From IMG/VR virus record IMGVR_UViG_3300035698_026448, positions 1-57,404 of that record: a stretch of 57,404 bases of DNA; one strand, given 5' to 3'. Of this stretch, positions 16,631 to 25,617 are shown one piece after another. The notes beneath the pieces were generated by a model, which was not told the origin of the DNA, did no database searches, and saw only the letters and a program-made list of their open reading frames with translations. Position numbers and translations under genes: made by a program. Position 1 is the stretch's first letter; each line of letters begins with the position of its first letter. This stretch comes from a virus.

Positions 16631-17557
16631 ATGCCGAAGCTAATAATGATAAACCAGTCTGCATCCCGATTAAAGTCTATGGTGGGATACAATTGCAAAA
16701 CCAAGAAGGTGGTGAAGCTACCTTTCATTAGTGTAAGAAAACCACCCCAGACACCTCTGGACCAACCTCACTTTTGTTTTGTATCTAACCCACTGCTTGT
16801 GAATTCAACTAATGTCGATCCATTCATGTGGATGCATTGCTATCGCAATCCAGGACGAATAGAGCATTCGGCTCCAAAGTACATGTGCCCAGAGTCCAAC
16901 TTCATTGATCCAATTCATGTCCCAGTGTGTGACTCTGGTGGTACGATGTATGACTATTTCTATTTCACCATAATGGGAGCCAAAGGAGTTAAGTATAAGG
17001 GGTTGAAGGTGTTTGAATCTTACCTACCCGTTTTGTCGTCACTGGGTTTGAAGGGATTGATGGTGGCATACAATATTTCCAATTCCAGACGAGTGCCTAA
17101 CCTGTCTCTTTACAGATCGCATGGAGTATCTGTCAAATGTGGAAGGCAAGATCGCCGCGTAGCAGCATCACTAATGGCGTCATGTAAATTCGGGTTATTT
17201 CCCAATGAGAAAGATTGCAGTCCGAGGATGATTCCAGAATGCTTCTTGCAGAATCGTCCTGCTCTAGTCAACCGTAATATACTTGGTGGGTGGCATTATT
17301 TTGAGAACAAAGGCTTTGGAGCAATGTTTAAGAATACAACATCGCTGCTGGAAGGCATTAAGCATGTCCTGTCTTTGCCGCAGAATCAGCGTAGTATATG
17401 GATGGAGACATATGGATTCAACACATATACCAGAAAGCTAGCAGACCTATTGCGACAACATCATCCATGCCCAGAGATGGACTCTTCAACGCATGCTTAC
17501 TTTTCAGACTTTAAGAAAGTATTCAGAAGAGCACCGGAGATATTTACATGCGAGTAG
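16631..17557 (+). CDS. Probable GT-B glycosyltransferase
   Basis: 308 residues. The N-terminal half (FCFVSNPLLVNSTNVDPFMW) is not recognised, but the C-terminal half has FGLFPNEKDCSPRMIPECFLQNRPALVNR, which resembles the donor-binding glutamate region of GT4 enzymes. GAGGAAATA precedes the ATG. The stop overlaps the next gene by 10 bases. Confidence 0.5.
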   Translation: MPKLIMINQSASRLKSMVGYNCKTKKVVKLPFISVRKPPQTPLDQPHFCFVSNPLLVNSTNVDPFMWMHCYRNPGRIEHSAPKYMCPESNFIDPIHVPVCDSGGTMYDYFYFTIMGAKGVKYKGLKVFESYLPVLSSLGLKGLMVAYNISNSRRVPNLSLYRSHGVSVKCGRQDRRVAASLMASCKFGLFPNEKDCSPRMIPECFLQNRPALVNRNILGGWHYFENKGFGAMFKNTTSLLEGIKHVLSLPQNQRSIWMETYGFNTYTRKLADLLRQHHPCPEMDSSTHAYFSDFKKVFRRAPEIFTCE

Positions 17558-18540
17558 TATTTGGTCCGTGGATAGGCGAATTAGGGTGGGAGTTAACATC
17601 ATGGCAGGGATGGGTGAGGCATGTATGCGAGCACGAGTATGCCGAGTATGATCGAGTTGTCATAAGTTCTCCCGGTCATGATGTATTGTATGGTGGGATG
17701 GAATGTGAGTTTGTCCCATTGCCCAAATGGTTTGTTGACCTGCCATATTCACCGAGGGCATATGCTACCGACTTCTGGACTAAAGGTAGGCCGAAGATCA
17801 AAAGAGCAGTGTACTCAGGGCCTATTATGAAGAAGAATTGCAAAAGACTTCTTCTTGAGTTTAAGAATAGATTCCCTGAATCAAAGTTTGTTGTCCCTTG
17901 GGAAAAGTTTGATTACAAGGATATGTATTTAGGTGGTATTACTCAGGTTGATGCAAAACGAGGCGCAATATACGTTCCCCCTCTCATACCCAAAAAATAC
18001 CAATCACTTGTTATAACCAAGCCTTCTCCACAGAATGTCAAATATTTGAAGGAAGAGATGACTGCACAAGGATTTACAGGAGACGAGAGACTGATTCTTG
18101 TATTTCCGAGGAATAGAGTTAAGAACGCAGATAAAAATTGGGATGAAAAGTATTGTCGCAGGGTTATTGGGTCTCTCCAAAACAACTTCCCAAAGCAAAC
18201 AGTTGCGCTGGTAGGTTCTGTGAAAGGAGCGCTGTTTGGAGACAGTGCTGTCCCAGAAGGTTGCTTGGATTTAATACATCTTCAAAAATCCGACCACATG
18301 CTGGGCATTCACGTTGCAGCGATGGATCAGGCAAAATGCGGAGTTGGTCCAGCATCAGGTATTATTCATACAGCAATGTATGCAGGGTTGCCATGCGTAT
18401 GCAACATAGACAAAAGGACGCACAAGAAATACCCAGATAGGTTTACCGTGGATGAGAATCCATTCAACGTACAAGTCAAAATGTTGGTTGATACTGTCCC
18501 AATCAAAAGGATTATTAAGTCCATAGGAGCATTGTCGTGA
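17548..18540 (+). CDS. GT9/heptosyltransferase-like protein, copy 1
   Basis: 330 residues. Begins VVFGPWIGELGWELTSWQGW. The C-terminal half has LILVFPRNRVKNADKNW, VALVGSVKGALFGDS and CGVGPASGIIHTAMYAGLPCV, similar to the donor domain of ADP-heptose heptosyltransferases (GT9). The GPxSGxxH region is where GT9 enzymes bind the donor. Presence of a heptose pathway in the island makes heptosyl transfer plausible. The next gene is a paralogue. Confidence 0.6.
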   Translation: MRVVFGPWIGELGWELTSWQGWVRHVCEHEYAEYDRVVISSPGHDVLYGGMECEFVPLPKWFVDLPYSPRAYATDFWTKGRPKIKRAVYSGPIMKKNCKRLLLEFKNRFPESKFVVPWEKFDYKDMYLGGITQVDAKRGAIYVPPLIPKKYQSLVITKPSPQNVKYLKEEMTAQGFTGDERLILVFPRNRVKNADKNWDEKYCRRVIGSLQNNFPKQTVALVGSVKGALFGDSAVPEGCLDLIHLQKSDHMLGIHVAAMDQAKCGVGPASGIIHTAMYAGLPCVCNIDKRTHKKYPDRFTVDENPFNVQVKMLVDTVPIKRIIKSIGALS

Positions 18541-19523
18541 AAACAGTAGTATTCGGCCCGTGGGTTGGCGAACTTGGATGGGAGTTAACTTCGTGGCAAG
18601 GATGGATCAGGTATGTATGCGAGCATGAGTATAAAGGATATGATCGAGTCATATCCACATTCCCCGGCAGGGAGTGCTTGTACGGTGATTTGGAAGCCAC
18701 ATTTCTGCCTCATCCCCAATGGTTTTGTGATCTTGACTATTCATCTAGGGCTTATGCTACCGACTACTGGTGGAAGGATGCGCCACATGTAAGGTCCAAG
18801 ACCTTCACTCATATGAAGGGGTGTAAAAAGCCGTGCTATAGACTATTGAAAGAGATAGAAGATCAATATAGTGATGCAGTCATTGTGACACCTTGGAAAC
18901 AGATACCGTACAGAGATGCAGTTATCGGTGGTGTGACAAATTCCAAAAAGAATAAGCATCCGGTATGGAATCCCATCCTGATTCCGTGGAAATATCAGAA
19001 ACTTGAAGTTCTACAATCATCTAGGAAAGACCTGTTGCTTGAAGAAATGCAATCCCAGAATATACCCAGCGACAAGCCGCTTCTGGTGTGTTTCCCTAGA
19101 GACAGAGCTAGGGGGTCGCAGCGTAACTGGCCGGTTGAATATTACCGTGATATTGCTGACCATTTCAGTGATCGCTTTACCACATGTTATGTAGGATCGC
19201 CGGGTGGGGCGTATTTTTCTGATTCTCACGAGGCAGGGGTGTTGAATCTGGTAAACATACAGACAAATCCATCTGAGAGGCTGAATATGCATGTGGCTGC
19301 TATGAATTCTGCCGTGGCAGCATGTGGGCCGGTTTCAGGGGCTATTCATGTCGCCATGTGGGCTGGTTTGCCCTGTTTTACCAACGGATTAAAGACAAAG
19401 GATGGTCCGTTCTTTTCTAATGATGCCAATCCATTTGGCACAAAGATTATCTATCATCAGGGCGTTCCTACGTATAATGAGGTGTTGGATAATCTGTCAA
19501 AGCTAACGAAAGGTGTGAAATGA
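18537..19523 (+). CDS. GT9/heptosyltransferase-like protein, copy 2
   Basis: 328 residues, collinear with the preceding protein: VVFGPWVGELGWELTSWQGW at the start, SRAYATDYWW, LLVCFPRDRARGSQRNW, CYVGSPGGAYFSDS and CGPVSGAIHVAMWAGLPC. GTG start overlapping the previous TGA. The pair is a clear tandem duplication that has diverged, so they may add two successive residues. Confidence 0.6.
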   Translation: MKTVVFGPWVGELGWELTSWQGWIRYVCEHEYKGYDRVISTFPGRECLYGDLEATFLPHPQWFCDLDYSSRAYATDYWWKDAPHVRSKTFTHMKGCKKPCYRLLKEIEDQYSDAVIVTPWKQIPYRDAVIGGVTNSKKNKHPVWNPILIPWKYQKLEVLQSSRKDLLLEEMQSQNIPSDKPLLVCFPRDRARGSQRNWPVEYYRDIADHFSDRFTTCYVGSPGGAYFSDSHEAGVLNLVNIQTNPSERLNMHVAAMNSAVAACGPVSGAIHVAMWAGLPCFTNGLKTKDGPFFSNDANPFGTKIIYHQGVPTYNEVLDNLSKLTKGVK

Positions 19524-20497
19524 AAAACGTGAAAAGCATTGTGACAGGCGGCGCAGGGTTTATCGGATCACATTTGACTGAGAGGCTGCTAAAAGATGGT
19601 GGTGTCCTAATAATAGATGATCTGTCATGTGGCAAGAAAGAGAATGTGTATAGCGATATTCTGGAGAAGGATATTGCAATGTTGGGCGTGGAAGACTTGT
19701 CCGATTATGACCTGAGTTCTGTGGAATATATCTTCCACTTGGCAGCTAAGTCAGATATTGTGCCATCAGTCGAAAAACCAACTGTATATTTTTCATCTAA
19801 CATGGATGGCACCGTGCAGGTGCTTGAGTTGGCTAGGCAGTGCCCAAATCTGAAAAAGTTTGTGTATACTGCTTCAAGCAGTTGTTATGGCATGGCAACA
19901 GAAATTCCAACAACCGAAGGTGCTTCGATTGATACGAGGTATCCATATTCACTCAGCAAGTATCTGGGTGAATTAATCAGTTTTCATTACCGTGATGTCT
20001 ATGATATTCCCGTGATTAGTCTAAGGCTTTTCAATGTTTATGGACCCAGAGTTAGAAGCAGCTCCACGTATGGTGCTGTCTTTGCAACGTGGCTGTCACA
20101 GGTATGTCATGACCTTCCATTAACAGTGGTGGGTGATGGAAAGCAGAAACGTGATTTCACGTTTGTTAGTGATGTAGTGGAAGCATTTATTGCAGCATCA
20201 CAGTCGTCATACGACAAGCATGTAAACATAGGCAGGGGTCAACCGGCATCTATTGAGTATATAGCTGACAGAATTTCCCCCGACAGGGTCTATATCCCCA
20301 GTCGAGCAGGAGAGCCAGAAGTCACTCATGCAGATGTGTCTCTAGCTGGTCGTGAGATTGATTGGTCTCCGGTAGTTGATATTGTCGAAGGTGTAGAGGT
20401 TATGCTCAAACATAAAGATGACTACAAAAATGCACCGGAATGGACTGCTGAAAATGTGGTGAAGGCAACAGAGTCATGGCATAGGTACATAAAATGA
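19520..20497 (+). CDS. NAD-dependent sugar epimerase/dehydratase (GalE-like SDR)
   Basis: 325 residues. Rossmann motif VTGGAGFIGSH at residues 7-17, IFHLAAKSDI, the catalytic YPYSLSKYLGE (YxxxK) and RLFNVYGPR. TFVSDVVEAF is the usual C-terminal motif. An extended SDR acting on a nucleotide sugar, most like UDP-glucose 4-epimerase or a dehydratase. Substrate unknown. Confidence 0.85.
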   Translation: MKNVKSIVTGGAGFIGSHLTERLLKDGGVLIIDDLSCGKKENVYSDILEKDIAMLGVEDLSDYDLSSVEYIFHLAAKSDIVPSVEKPTVYFSSNMDGTVQVLELARQCPNLKKFVYTASSSCYGMATEIPTTEGASIDTRYPYSLSKYLGELISFHYRDVYDIPVISLRLFNVYGPRVRSSSTYGAVFATWLSQVCHDLPLTVVGDGKQKRDFTFVSDVVEAFIAASQSSYDKHVNIGRGQPASIEYIADRISPDRVYIPSRAGEPEVTHADVSLAGREIDWSPVVDIVEGVEVMLKHKDDYKNAPEWTAENVVKATESWHRYIK

Positions 20498-21855
20498 TTA
20501 TTCAGTTATCGAACATAAATGAAATACCGAGAAGCAGAATAGTAGGGTTGTCGCATGGATGCTTCGACGTGTTGCATGCAGGCCACATCAGTCATTTTAT
20601 GTTATGCAAGCAGCATTGTGATATTCTAGTGGTATCTGTTACTCCCGACATGTATGTTAATAAAGGACCGGGAAGGCCAGTACATTCTCAAGAAGAGCGT
20701 GCTCATATGATCGATGCATTGAAATGCGTAGATTATGTGATATGCGATGATGTAGGAGAGACAGGGCTTACAGTAATAGAATCCCTCCATCCCAATTTAT
20801 ATTTCAAGGGATCAGAGTACGAAAATAGTGATGATGATTTGACAGGCAACATAGTAAGAGAGGTTGATGCCGTCAAGTCTGGTGGTGGTGATACATGCTT
20901 CTTATCAGGAGATATATTCTCATCCACGTCTATCATACGAAGTCTTAAAAAAAGTAACTCATATGATTTTGACATGACACCAGCAAGGGCTAAAGACATC
21001 CTAAGTGAAGTGGGCAATTTGAAAATTGCTGTAGTGGGAGAGACCATCATAGACGAGTTTATTATGGTGGAAACTCTTGGAGTTGCTAACAAATATCCAG
21101 TACTGTCTACTAATCGAGTGGAGTCACGGACGGATATGGGTGGTACTGCATCCATATTCAGACAACTTCAGAACTTCTGCAACAATGTAACGCTATTCTC
21201 ATCCAATAACTTCCTGTCTAACGATGTAACCAAGATAAGGTACGTCGATTTCCATAAGGGAAACAAGCTGTTTGAAATCAATGAGGGACTAGACGTTTCC
21301 TCTGATGCCAGTAAGTTAGATTTGGAAGGATATGATTTGATCCTTCTGTGTGATTTTGGGCATGGGGCGTTTACTCAAGAAGTTATAGATTACATATCAG
21401 GTATCCACGGATCGTTTATATCAGTTATGTGTCAGTGCAACTCTGCAAACCAATACAACTTCCTCCATAAGTACTCCGAAGTTGATCTGAGTTTGTCTGT
21501 TATCAACAAGAAGGAACTGGTATCTAACTCTCAGATTCATGATCTAGACAAAGCATGCTCCAAGTTATCAGATTTGTTGCAATGTGATATTTGCGCTACT
21601 CTAAGTCAGCAGGGAGCAATGATGTATTCGGGAGGTAAGAGTGTAACCGTTCCAGTGATATCGTCATCCATTGTAGACACGATAGGCTGTGGTGATACTT
21701 TCTTTCTTACCGCATCAGCAGCAAAGAGTGTTGGGTGCTCAGACAAAGAAAGTCTTGTGATGGGCAATGCGATAAGTTATCTGTATGCTCAGATAGATGG
21801 AAACTCTCGTTCGGTTAGTCCTAACGATATATACCGATTCTTGAAAGGCATGTAA
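20494..21855 (+). CDS. Nucleotidyltransferase-PfkB kinase fusion (HldE-like, reversed order)
   Basis: 453 residues. Residues ~18-150 are a cytidylyltransferase-fold domain: GLSHGCFDVLHAGH with the HxGH motif, LVVSVTPDMYVNKGPGRP and LYFKGSEY. From ~170 on there is a PfkB-type sugar kinase: VVGETIIDEFIMV, DMGGTASIFRQL and the active-site DTIGCGDTFFLTA. E. coli HldE has the same two activities in the opposite order (kinase first). Probably phosphorylates and nucleotidylates a heptose or related sugar. The kinase half is divergent and a separate HldA-like kinase is encoded at 28736. Confidence 0.8.
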   Translation: MIIQLSNINEIPRSRIVGLSHGCFDVLHAGHISHFMLCKQHCDILVVSVTPDMYVNKGPGRPVHSQEERAHMIDALKCVDYVICDDVGETGLTVIESLHPNLYFKGSEYENSDDDLTGNIVREVDAVKSGGGDTCFLSGDIFSSTSIIRSLKKSNSYDFDMTPARAKDILSEVGNLKIAVVGETIIDEFIMVETLGVANKYPVLSTNRVESRTDMGGTASIFRQLQNFCNNVTLFSSNNFLSNDVTKIRYVDFHKGNKLFEINEGLDVSSDASKLDLEGYDLILLCDFGHGAFTQEVIDYISGIHGSFISVMCQCNSANQYNFLHKYSEVDLSLSVINKKELVSNSQIHDLDKACSKLSDLLQCDICATLSQQGAMMYSGGKSVTVPVISSSIVDTIGCGDTFFLTASAAKSVGCSDKESLVMGNAISYLYAQIDGNSRSVSPNDIYRFLKGM

Positions 21856-22601
21856 TGAAAATTGCAGTGATTGGCTCTGAGGGGTTTATAGGCTCTGCGT
21901 TGACTCGCAGGTTTGATGCTGTTGGTATATCTAGGGAAAACTATGACGAATTCAAGGGTCAGCATTTTGACATACTAATCGACGCCAACGGAAACTCAAA
22001 GAAGTACATGGCTGAAGATAGTCCATCAGATGAATTTACTGCATCAGTCTACTCTATATCCAAGTTTATTCGAGACTTCAGCTTCGACAAGTTTGTTTTG
22101 ATCTCAACATGTGATGTATATGATACGACGTTTGGAGATAGAAGCAGGGAAGATTCCCCCATCACGTTAGAAAAAATGTCTCAGTATGGCTACCACAAAC
22201 TCATAGGTGAGAAGATCGTGCAATCGCTTTGCCCGAAATACCTGATTATTCGTAATGGTGGTTGCGTCGGACCAAAACTGTGGAAAAATCCAGTGTATGA
22301 TATTTTGAAAAGGCTGCGACTTTTCGTACATCCAGAAAGTAAACTACAGTTCCTACATACAGATGATGTGGCTAATATTGTTTACTCGTTATGTGAGATG
22401 GATGTAAATGAAGTCTTTAATGTATGTGGAAATGGATCGGTACGGTTAAAAGATATGCTGGACGTACATTCTGACGTGTGCTGGAGTGATGATTCTCCAA
22501 AGATAGAGTACGACATTAATATTGACAAGTTGAGTGATCTGCTAGAAGTCCCACATACGGCAGATGTCATTCAAAAATTCATCAGGAGTTATCATGCTTA
22601 A
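21855..22601 (+). CDS. Short NAD-dependent epimerase/reductase (SDR)
   Basis: 248 residues. IAVIGSEGFIGSAL is the dinucleotide-binding loop, LISTCDVYD the conserved strand, and YGYHKLIGEKIV carries YxxxK. FLHTDDVANIVYS follows. Shorter than standard extended SDRs (~310). Could serve as a sugar reductase or as the epimerase missing from the heptose pathway; the sequence does not decide. TAATG junction with the previous gene. Confidence 0.75.
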   Translation: MKIAVIGSEGFIGSALTRRFDAVGISRENYDEFKGQHFDILIDANGNSKKYMAEDSPSDEFTASVYSISKFIRDFSFDKFVLISTCDVYDTTFGDRSREDSPITLEKMSQYGYHKLIGEKIVQSLCPKYLIIRNGGCVGPKLWKNPVYDILKRLRLFVHPESKLQFLHTDDVANIVYSLCEMDVNEVFNVCGNGSVRLKDMLDVHSDVCWSDDSPKIEYDINIDKLSDLLEVPHTADVIQKFIRSYHA

Positions 22602-23697
22602 ATGGTGTGTAATTAAGAACGGATTTGCCAACGAGTTTAGTTGGTCATCAATCAAGTTTTCAGACTGCTCTGGCCCACTGGATGTGCTCAACAAGTTTAT
22701 ATTCAGGTCACAAAACTTCGGGATGATAACCCTGACTCATGCAGACTACTATGTTATACCCGAAAAGGACTGTGTTGATACGGAGGGTGCTCGGTGGGTC
22801 AAGAAGAATAACCCTTGTTGGAAAAAATGGGTGAGAGGACACAACCCCACTCCACTCGCAGACATAGATTTCACACAGTATGACGTAGTTTTAACGTATG
22901 AGCCAATTATTCCAGAGTCGTTAATCAAGAGCCACCCCAACACTCTGTTTACTTATTTGCCAACTCATCACAGGTATGATCGAATGAAGCAAGACAAGGT
23001 GAATCCAGTTGGTGGTTATGACGTGTTTTTGAATCACTTCATGACATGCAAGTCTAGCTCCGTAGACGAACTGCCCGCATCTATCAGTTATCCCTATCTT
23101 GTTGATCCAGAGGTGATGCAGAGCATGTTTGATGTTGATCGCACAACGATATGGTGTGACGCTCATTCGTCACTCAAGCCAAGGTTTGTGGATCAGATGA
23201 AATCTATATCACGCAGTACTGGGTTGCCTATACATAATCCTGGGTTATGGAATGTGAAAAACGGCTCTAAGAAAGCAGATAAACTAGCCGAAGTATTGCA
23301 TGGCACAAGAATGTCTTGTTACGACTACATGAAGAACCTTGCCCAGAGCAAGTACTTTTTGTCCATCTGGCGACCACCAACCATGCTGGGGCAATCTAGT
23401 ATTGAGGCTGCCGGAATGGGAAGTGTGAGTTTCTGTTTTGGTGACCAGCGATACGCTGCTCAAAATCATCCATTCTGTACTTTGAAGCGCAAATTTGGTA
23501 AACGAGAGATGAACAAAGAGACAGAAAGAGCCACTACTATTGTTATTGACAAAATATCGCATCTAGAGAAGTCTCCTGAATTGTACGCAGAGATTGTGGA
23601 GTATCAGAATAAAATGCTGGACCAGCATTTTGGAATAGAGAAAGTTAAGCAGTTGGAGGAAGCATGTCTGCTCAAGAAAAATGCCCAATCTGTTTAG
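22594..23697 (+). CDS. Putative glycosyltransferase, GT-B-like
   Basis: 367 residues from ATG 22594, which has AGGAG 5 bases upstream; a longer in-frame start at 22564 lies inside the previous gene. LFTYLPTHHRYDRMKQ and a C-terminal YFLSIWRPPTMLGQSSIEAAGMGSV segment resemble the donor side of GT-B enzymes. Not confidently assigned. Confidence 0.45.
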   Translation: MLKWCVIKNGFANEFSWSSIKFSDCSGPLDVLNKFIFRSQNFGMITLTHADYYVIPEKDCVDTEGARWVKKNNPCWKKWVRGHNPTPLADIDFTQYDVVLTYEPIIPESLIKSHPNTLFTYLPTHHRYDRMKQDKVNPVGGYDVFLNHFMTCKSSSVDELPASISYPYLVDPEVMQSMFDVDRTTIWCDAHSSLKPRFVDQMKSISRSTGLPIHNPGLWNVKNGSKKADKLAEVLHGTRMSCYDYMKNLAQSKYFLSIWRPPTMLGQSSIEAAGMGSVSFCFGDQRYAAQNHPFCTLKRKFGKREMNKETERATTIVIDKISHLEKSPELYAEIVEYQNKMLDQHFGIEKVKQLEEACLLKKNAQSV

Positions 23698-24184
23698 TGA
23701 TAGGACCGCACGGTATTGGTGAAGGTGCCAACTGTTACTACGGATGTAGCAACTGTGGAGCGTGGTGGTCGAAATCTGTATCTGATCGAGTGTACTCACC
23801 CGCTGTCTCAAGTAGTCAATTGAAGCGTCATCACCGATCATTGAGTCGGATGGCTCAAAAGTTTGTTAGTCATCTTAATAGTCTGAAAATACATCCTCAG
23901 CGATATCTGGATGTCGGGTGTGCTCAAGGTTTTCTGGTGGATTATATCGTTGATAAGTTTGACGCAGACGGAGTCGGGGTTGATTTTTATGAACATCCAG
24001 ATCGTTCTGATCGAGTAGAGATTTGTGATTTTCTACGATGGAAGACAAAAAGCGGTTTGACCTAATTAGTTTTAGGGTAATGTGCAATGCTTTTGATTTG
24101 AAAATCCTGAAAGACAAGATGGATTTCAATATTAAACAGATTCATGATCTGGGTTCTATTGGTGTATTTACAAGGATACGATAA
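23664..24184 (+). CDS. Zinc-ribbon SAM methyltransferase interrupted by a -1 frameshift
   Basis: An uninterrupted frame runs 23664-24065 (133 residues): CPICLVIG...CSNCGAWW is a probable zinc ribbon, then YLDVGCAQGFLVDYI (motif I) and GVGVDFYEH (motif II). It stops at TAA 24063. In the -1 frame from 24050 the protein continues KRFDLISFRVMCNAFDLK, matching the expected motif IV position, and ends at TAA 24182 overlapping the next ATG as other island genes do. The shift point is a run of five A (24047-24051). It is either a programmed slip, a real mutation or an assembly error. Together the parts give about 173 residues. Confidence 0.65.
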
Positions 24185-25071
24185 TGAGAGTTTTAGTGAC
24201 AGGAGCCACAGGTTTCTTTGGGCCACATGTCGTAGATGCCTTAACTCAGGCAGGGTACGATGTTGTGGGAGTTGGCAGTTCTGATGCTGACCTGAAGCAC
24301 GATTGCAGCAAGCTGTTTGACGATGTATCTCCAGAATATGTTGTCCATCTGGCAGCATTGACAGGTGGTATAATGAAGAACAAAAGAGAACCAGCAGATA
24401 TGTGGCATGAAAACATGCTGATTACTCCACCTGTTCTGCAAAGCTGTGTCCAGCATTCGGTTCGCAAGTTAATCTATGCAATGCCGGGATGCTCGTACCC
24501 CAAAAATTGTGGATACAGTGAGTCAGAAATATGGAATGGATACCCAGATGAGAATCCTGCCCCGTATTCTCTTGTCCGCAAACTAGGATGGGTGGGATGT
24601 GATGCATATCGCAGGCAGTATGGTTTGAATTATTCGGTTATCATCCCCGGAAATATGTATGGTGAGCACGAATGTTTTGATCTTCAGGACTCTCATGTAA
24701 TACCAGCTTTGATGCGTAAGATGCATGAATCTCAGGGCGAAGTCGAGGTGTGGGGATCAGGTGAGGCGATAAGAGATTTCGTGTATGCAGGTGACATTGC
24801 CAAGTGTGTTCCATTCTTTATGGAGAATGATGTGGTTGGTCCAGTGAATTTATCCTCTGGCAAGGGGGTAAAAATCAAGGATTTGGTTGCACATATGAAG
24901 AAAGTAATAAATGATGACTTGGTTATCAAATGGGATACGTCCAAGCCGGAAGGCCCCTCTAAGAAGATTTTTGACGTATCTCTCATGAAGTCGTTGGGGC
25001 TAGGGTGTCCCACAAATTTGCATGAAGGTCTATCCCGCACCTATAGGTGGTTTTTGGAGAACATAGCGTGA
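24184..25071 (+). CDS. GDP-L-fucose synthase-like SDR
   Basis: 295 residues. VLVTGATGFFGPHV, VVHLAALTGGI, CSYPKNC, PGNMYGEHECFD and VWGSGEAIRDFVYAGDIA follow the GDP-L-fucose synthase (Fcl/WcaG) pattern closely. The catalytic motif reads YSLVRK, so the Lys is one residue beyond the usual YxxxK spacing (position filled by Arg). No GDP-mannose dehydratase is in the window, so the precursor may come from the host or a gene elsewhere. Confidence 0.75.
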   Translation: MRVLVTGATGFFGPHVVDALTQAGYDVVGVGSSDADLKHDCSKLFDDVSPEYVVHLAALTGGIMKNKREPADMWHENMLITPPVLQSCVQHSVRKLIYAMPGCSYPKNCGYSESEIWNGYPDENPAPYSLVRKLGWVGCDAYRRQYGLNYSVIIPGNMYGEHECFDLQDSHVIPALMRKMHESQGEVEVWGSGEAIRDFVYAGDIAKCVPFFMENDVVGPVNLSSGKGVKIKDLVAHMKKVINDDLVIKWDTSKPEGPSKKIFDVSLMKSLGLGCPTNLHEGLSRTYRWFLENIA

Positions 25072-25595
25072 AAAAAACTCCAGTTCATTATCCGTTTTTA
25101 GCCAAAATTATTACAGACAACAACATCAAGCGCATAGCCGAGCTAGGAGTGTGGAAGGGTGAGTTGTCCAAGTATGTTTTTGACCATTGCGAAGTAGACC
25201 AATACATAGGAGTTGATCCTTACAAGAAGTGGCCTGCCGGGAAGTATGATGATGGCAAGAATAGACACTCCCAGAAGAAACTAGATCGAATTTTTACAGT
25301 TACCAACAATTTGTATGAAGCCAATGGTGCTAAACTCTTACGCACGACCACCGACAAAGCTCTGTCTAGTGTGGAAGAATTAGACATGGTTTTCATTGAT
25401 GCCAATCACGGATATGATTGGGTAAAACGAGACATGGCAAGTTGGATACCTAAAGTCAAACCAGGAGGTATTGTTTCAGGCCATGACTATAGCCTGACAT
25501 TTACCGGTGTTATAAAAGCAGTGAATGAGTATACGCATCCCAGAGGAATTGTGATTAGTGTTACACCTGGATATGTATGGTACTTTACCAAATGA
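25068..25595 (+). CDS. SAM-dependent methyltransferase (Methyltransf_24-like)
   Basis: 175 residues from GTG 25068, which overlaps the preceding TGA. IAELGVWKGELSKYV is motif I, YIGVDPYKKW motif II, DMVFIDANHGYDWVKRD the motif shared with CmcI-type enzymes, and GGIVSGHDYS follows. Likely a sugar O-methyltransferase by context, related in type to the 9399 protein. Confidence 0.75.
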   Translation: MKKTPVHYPFLAKIITDNNIKRIAELGVWKGELSKYVFDHCEVDQYIGVDPYKKWPAGKYDDGKNRHSQKKLDRIFTVTNNLYEANGAKLLRTTTDKALSSVEELDMVFIDANHGYDWVKRDMASWIPKVKPGGIVSGHDYSLTFTGVIKAVNEYTHPRGIVISVTPGYVWYFTK

Positions 25596-25617
25596 AATGA
25601 ATTTGTAGGAGATAACA

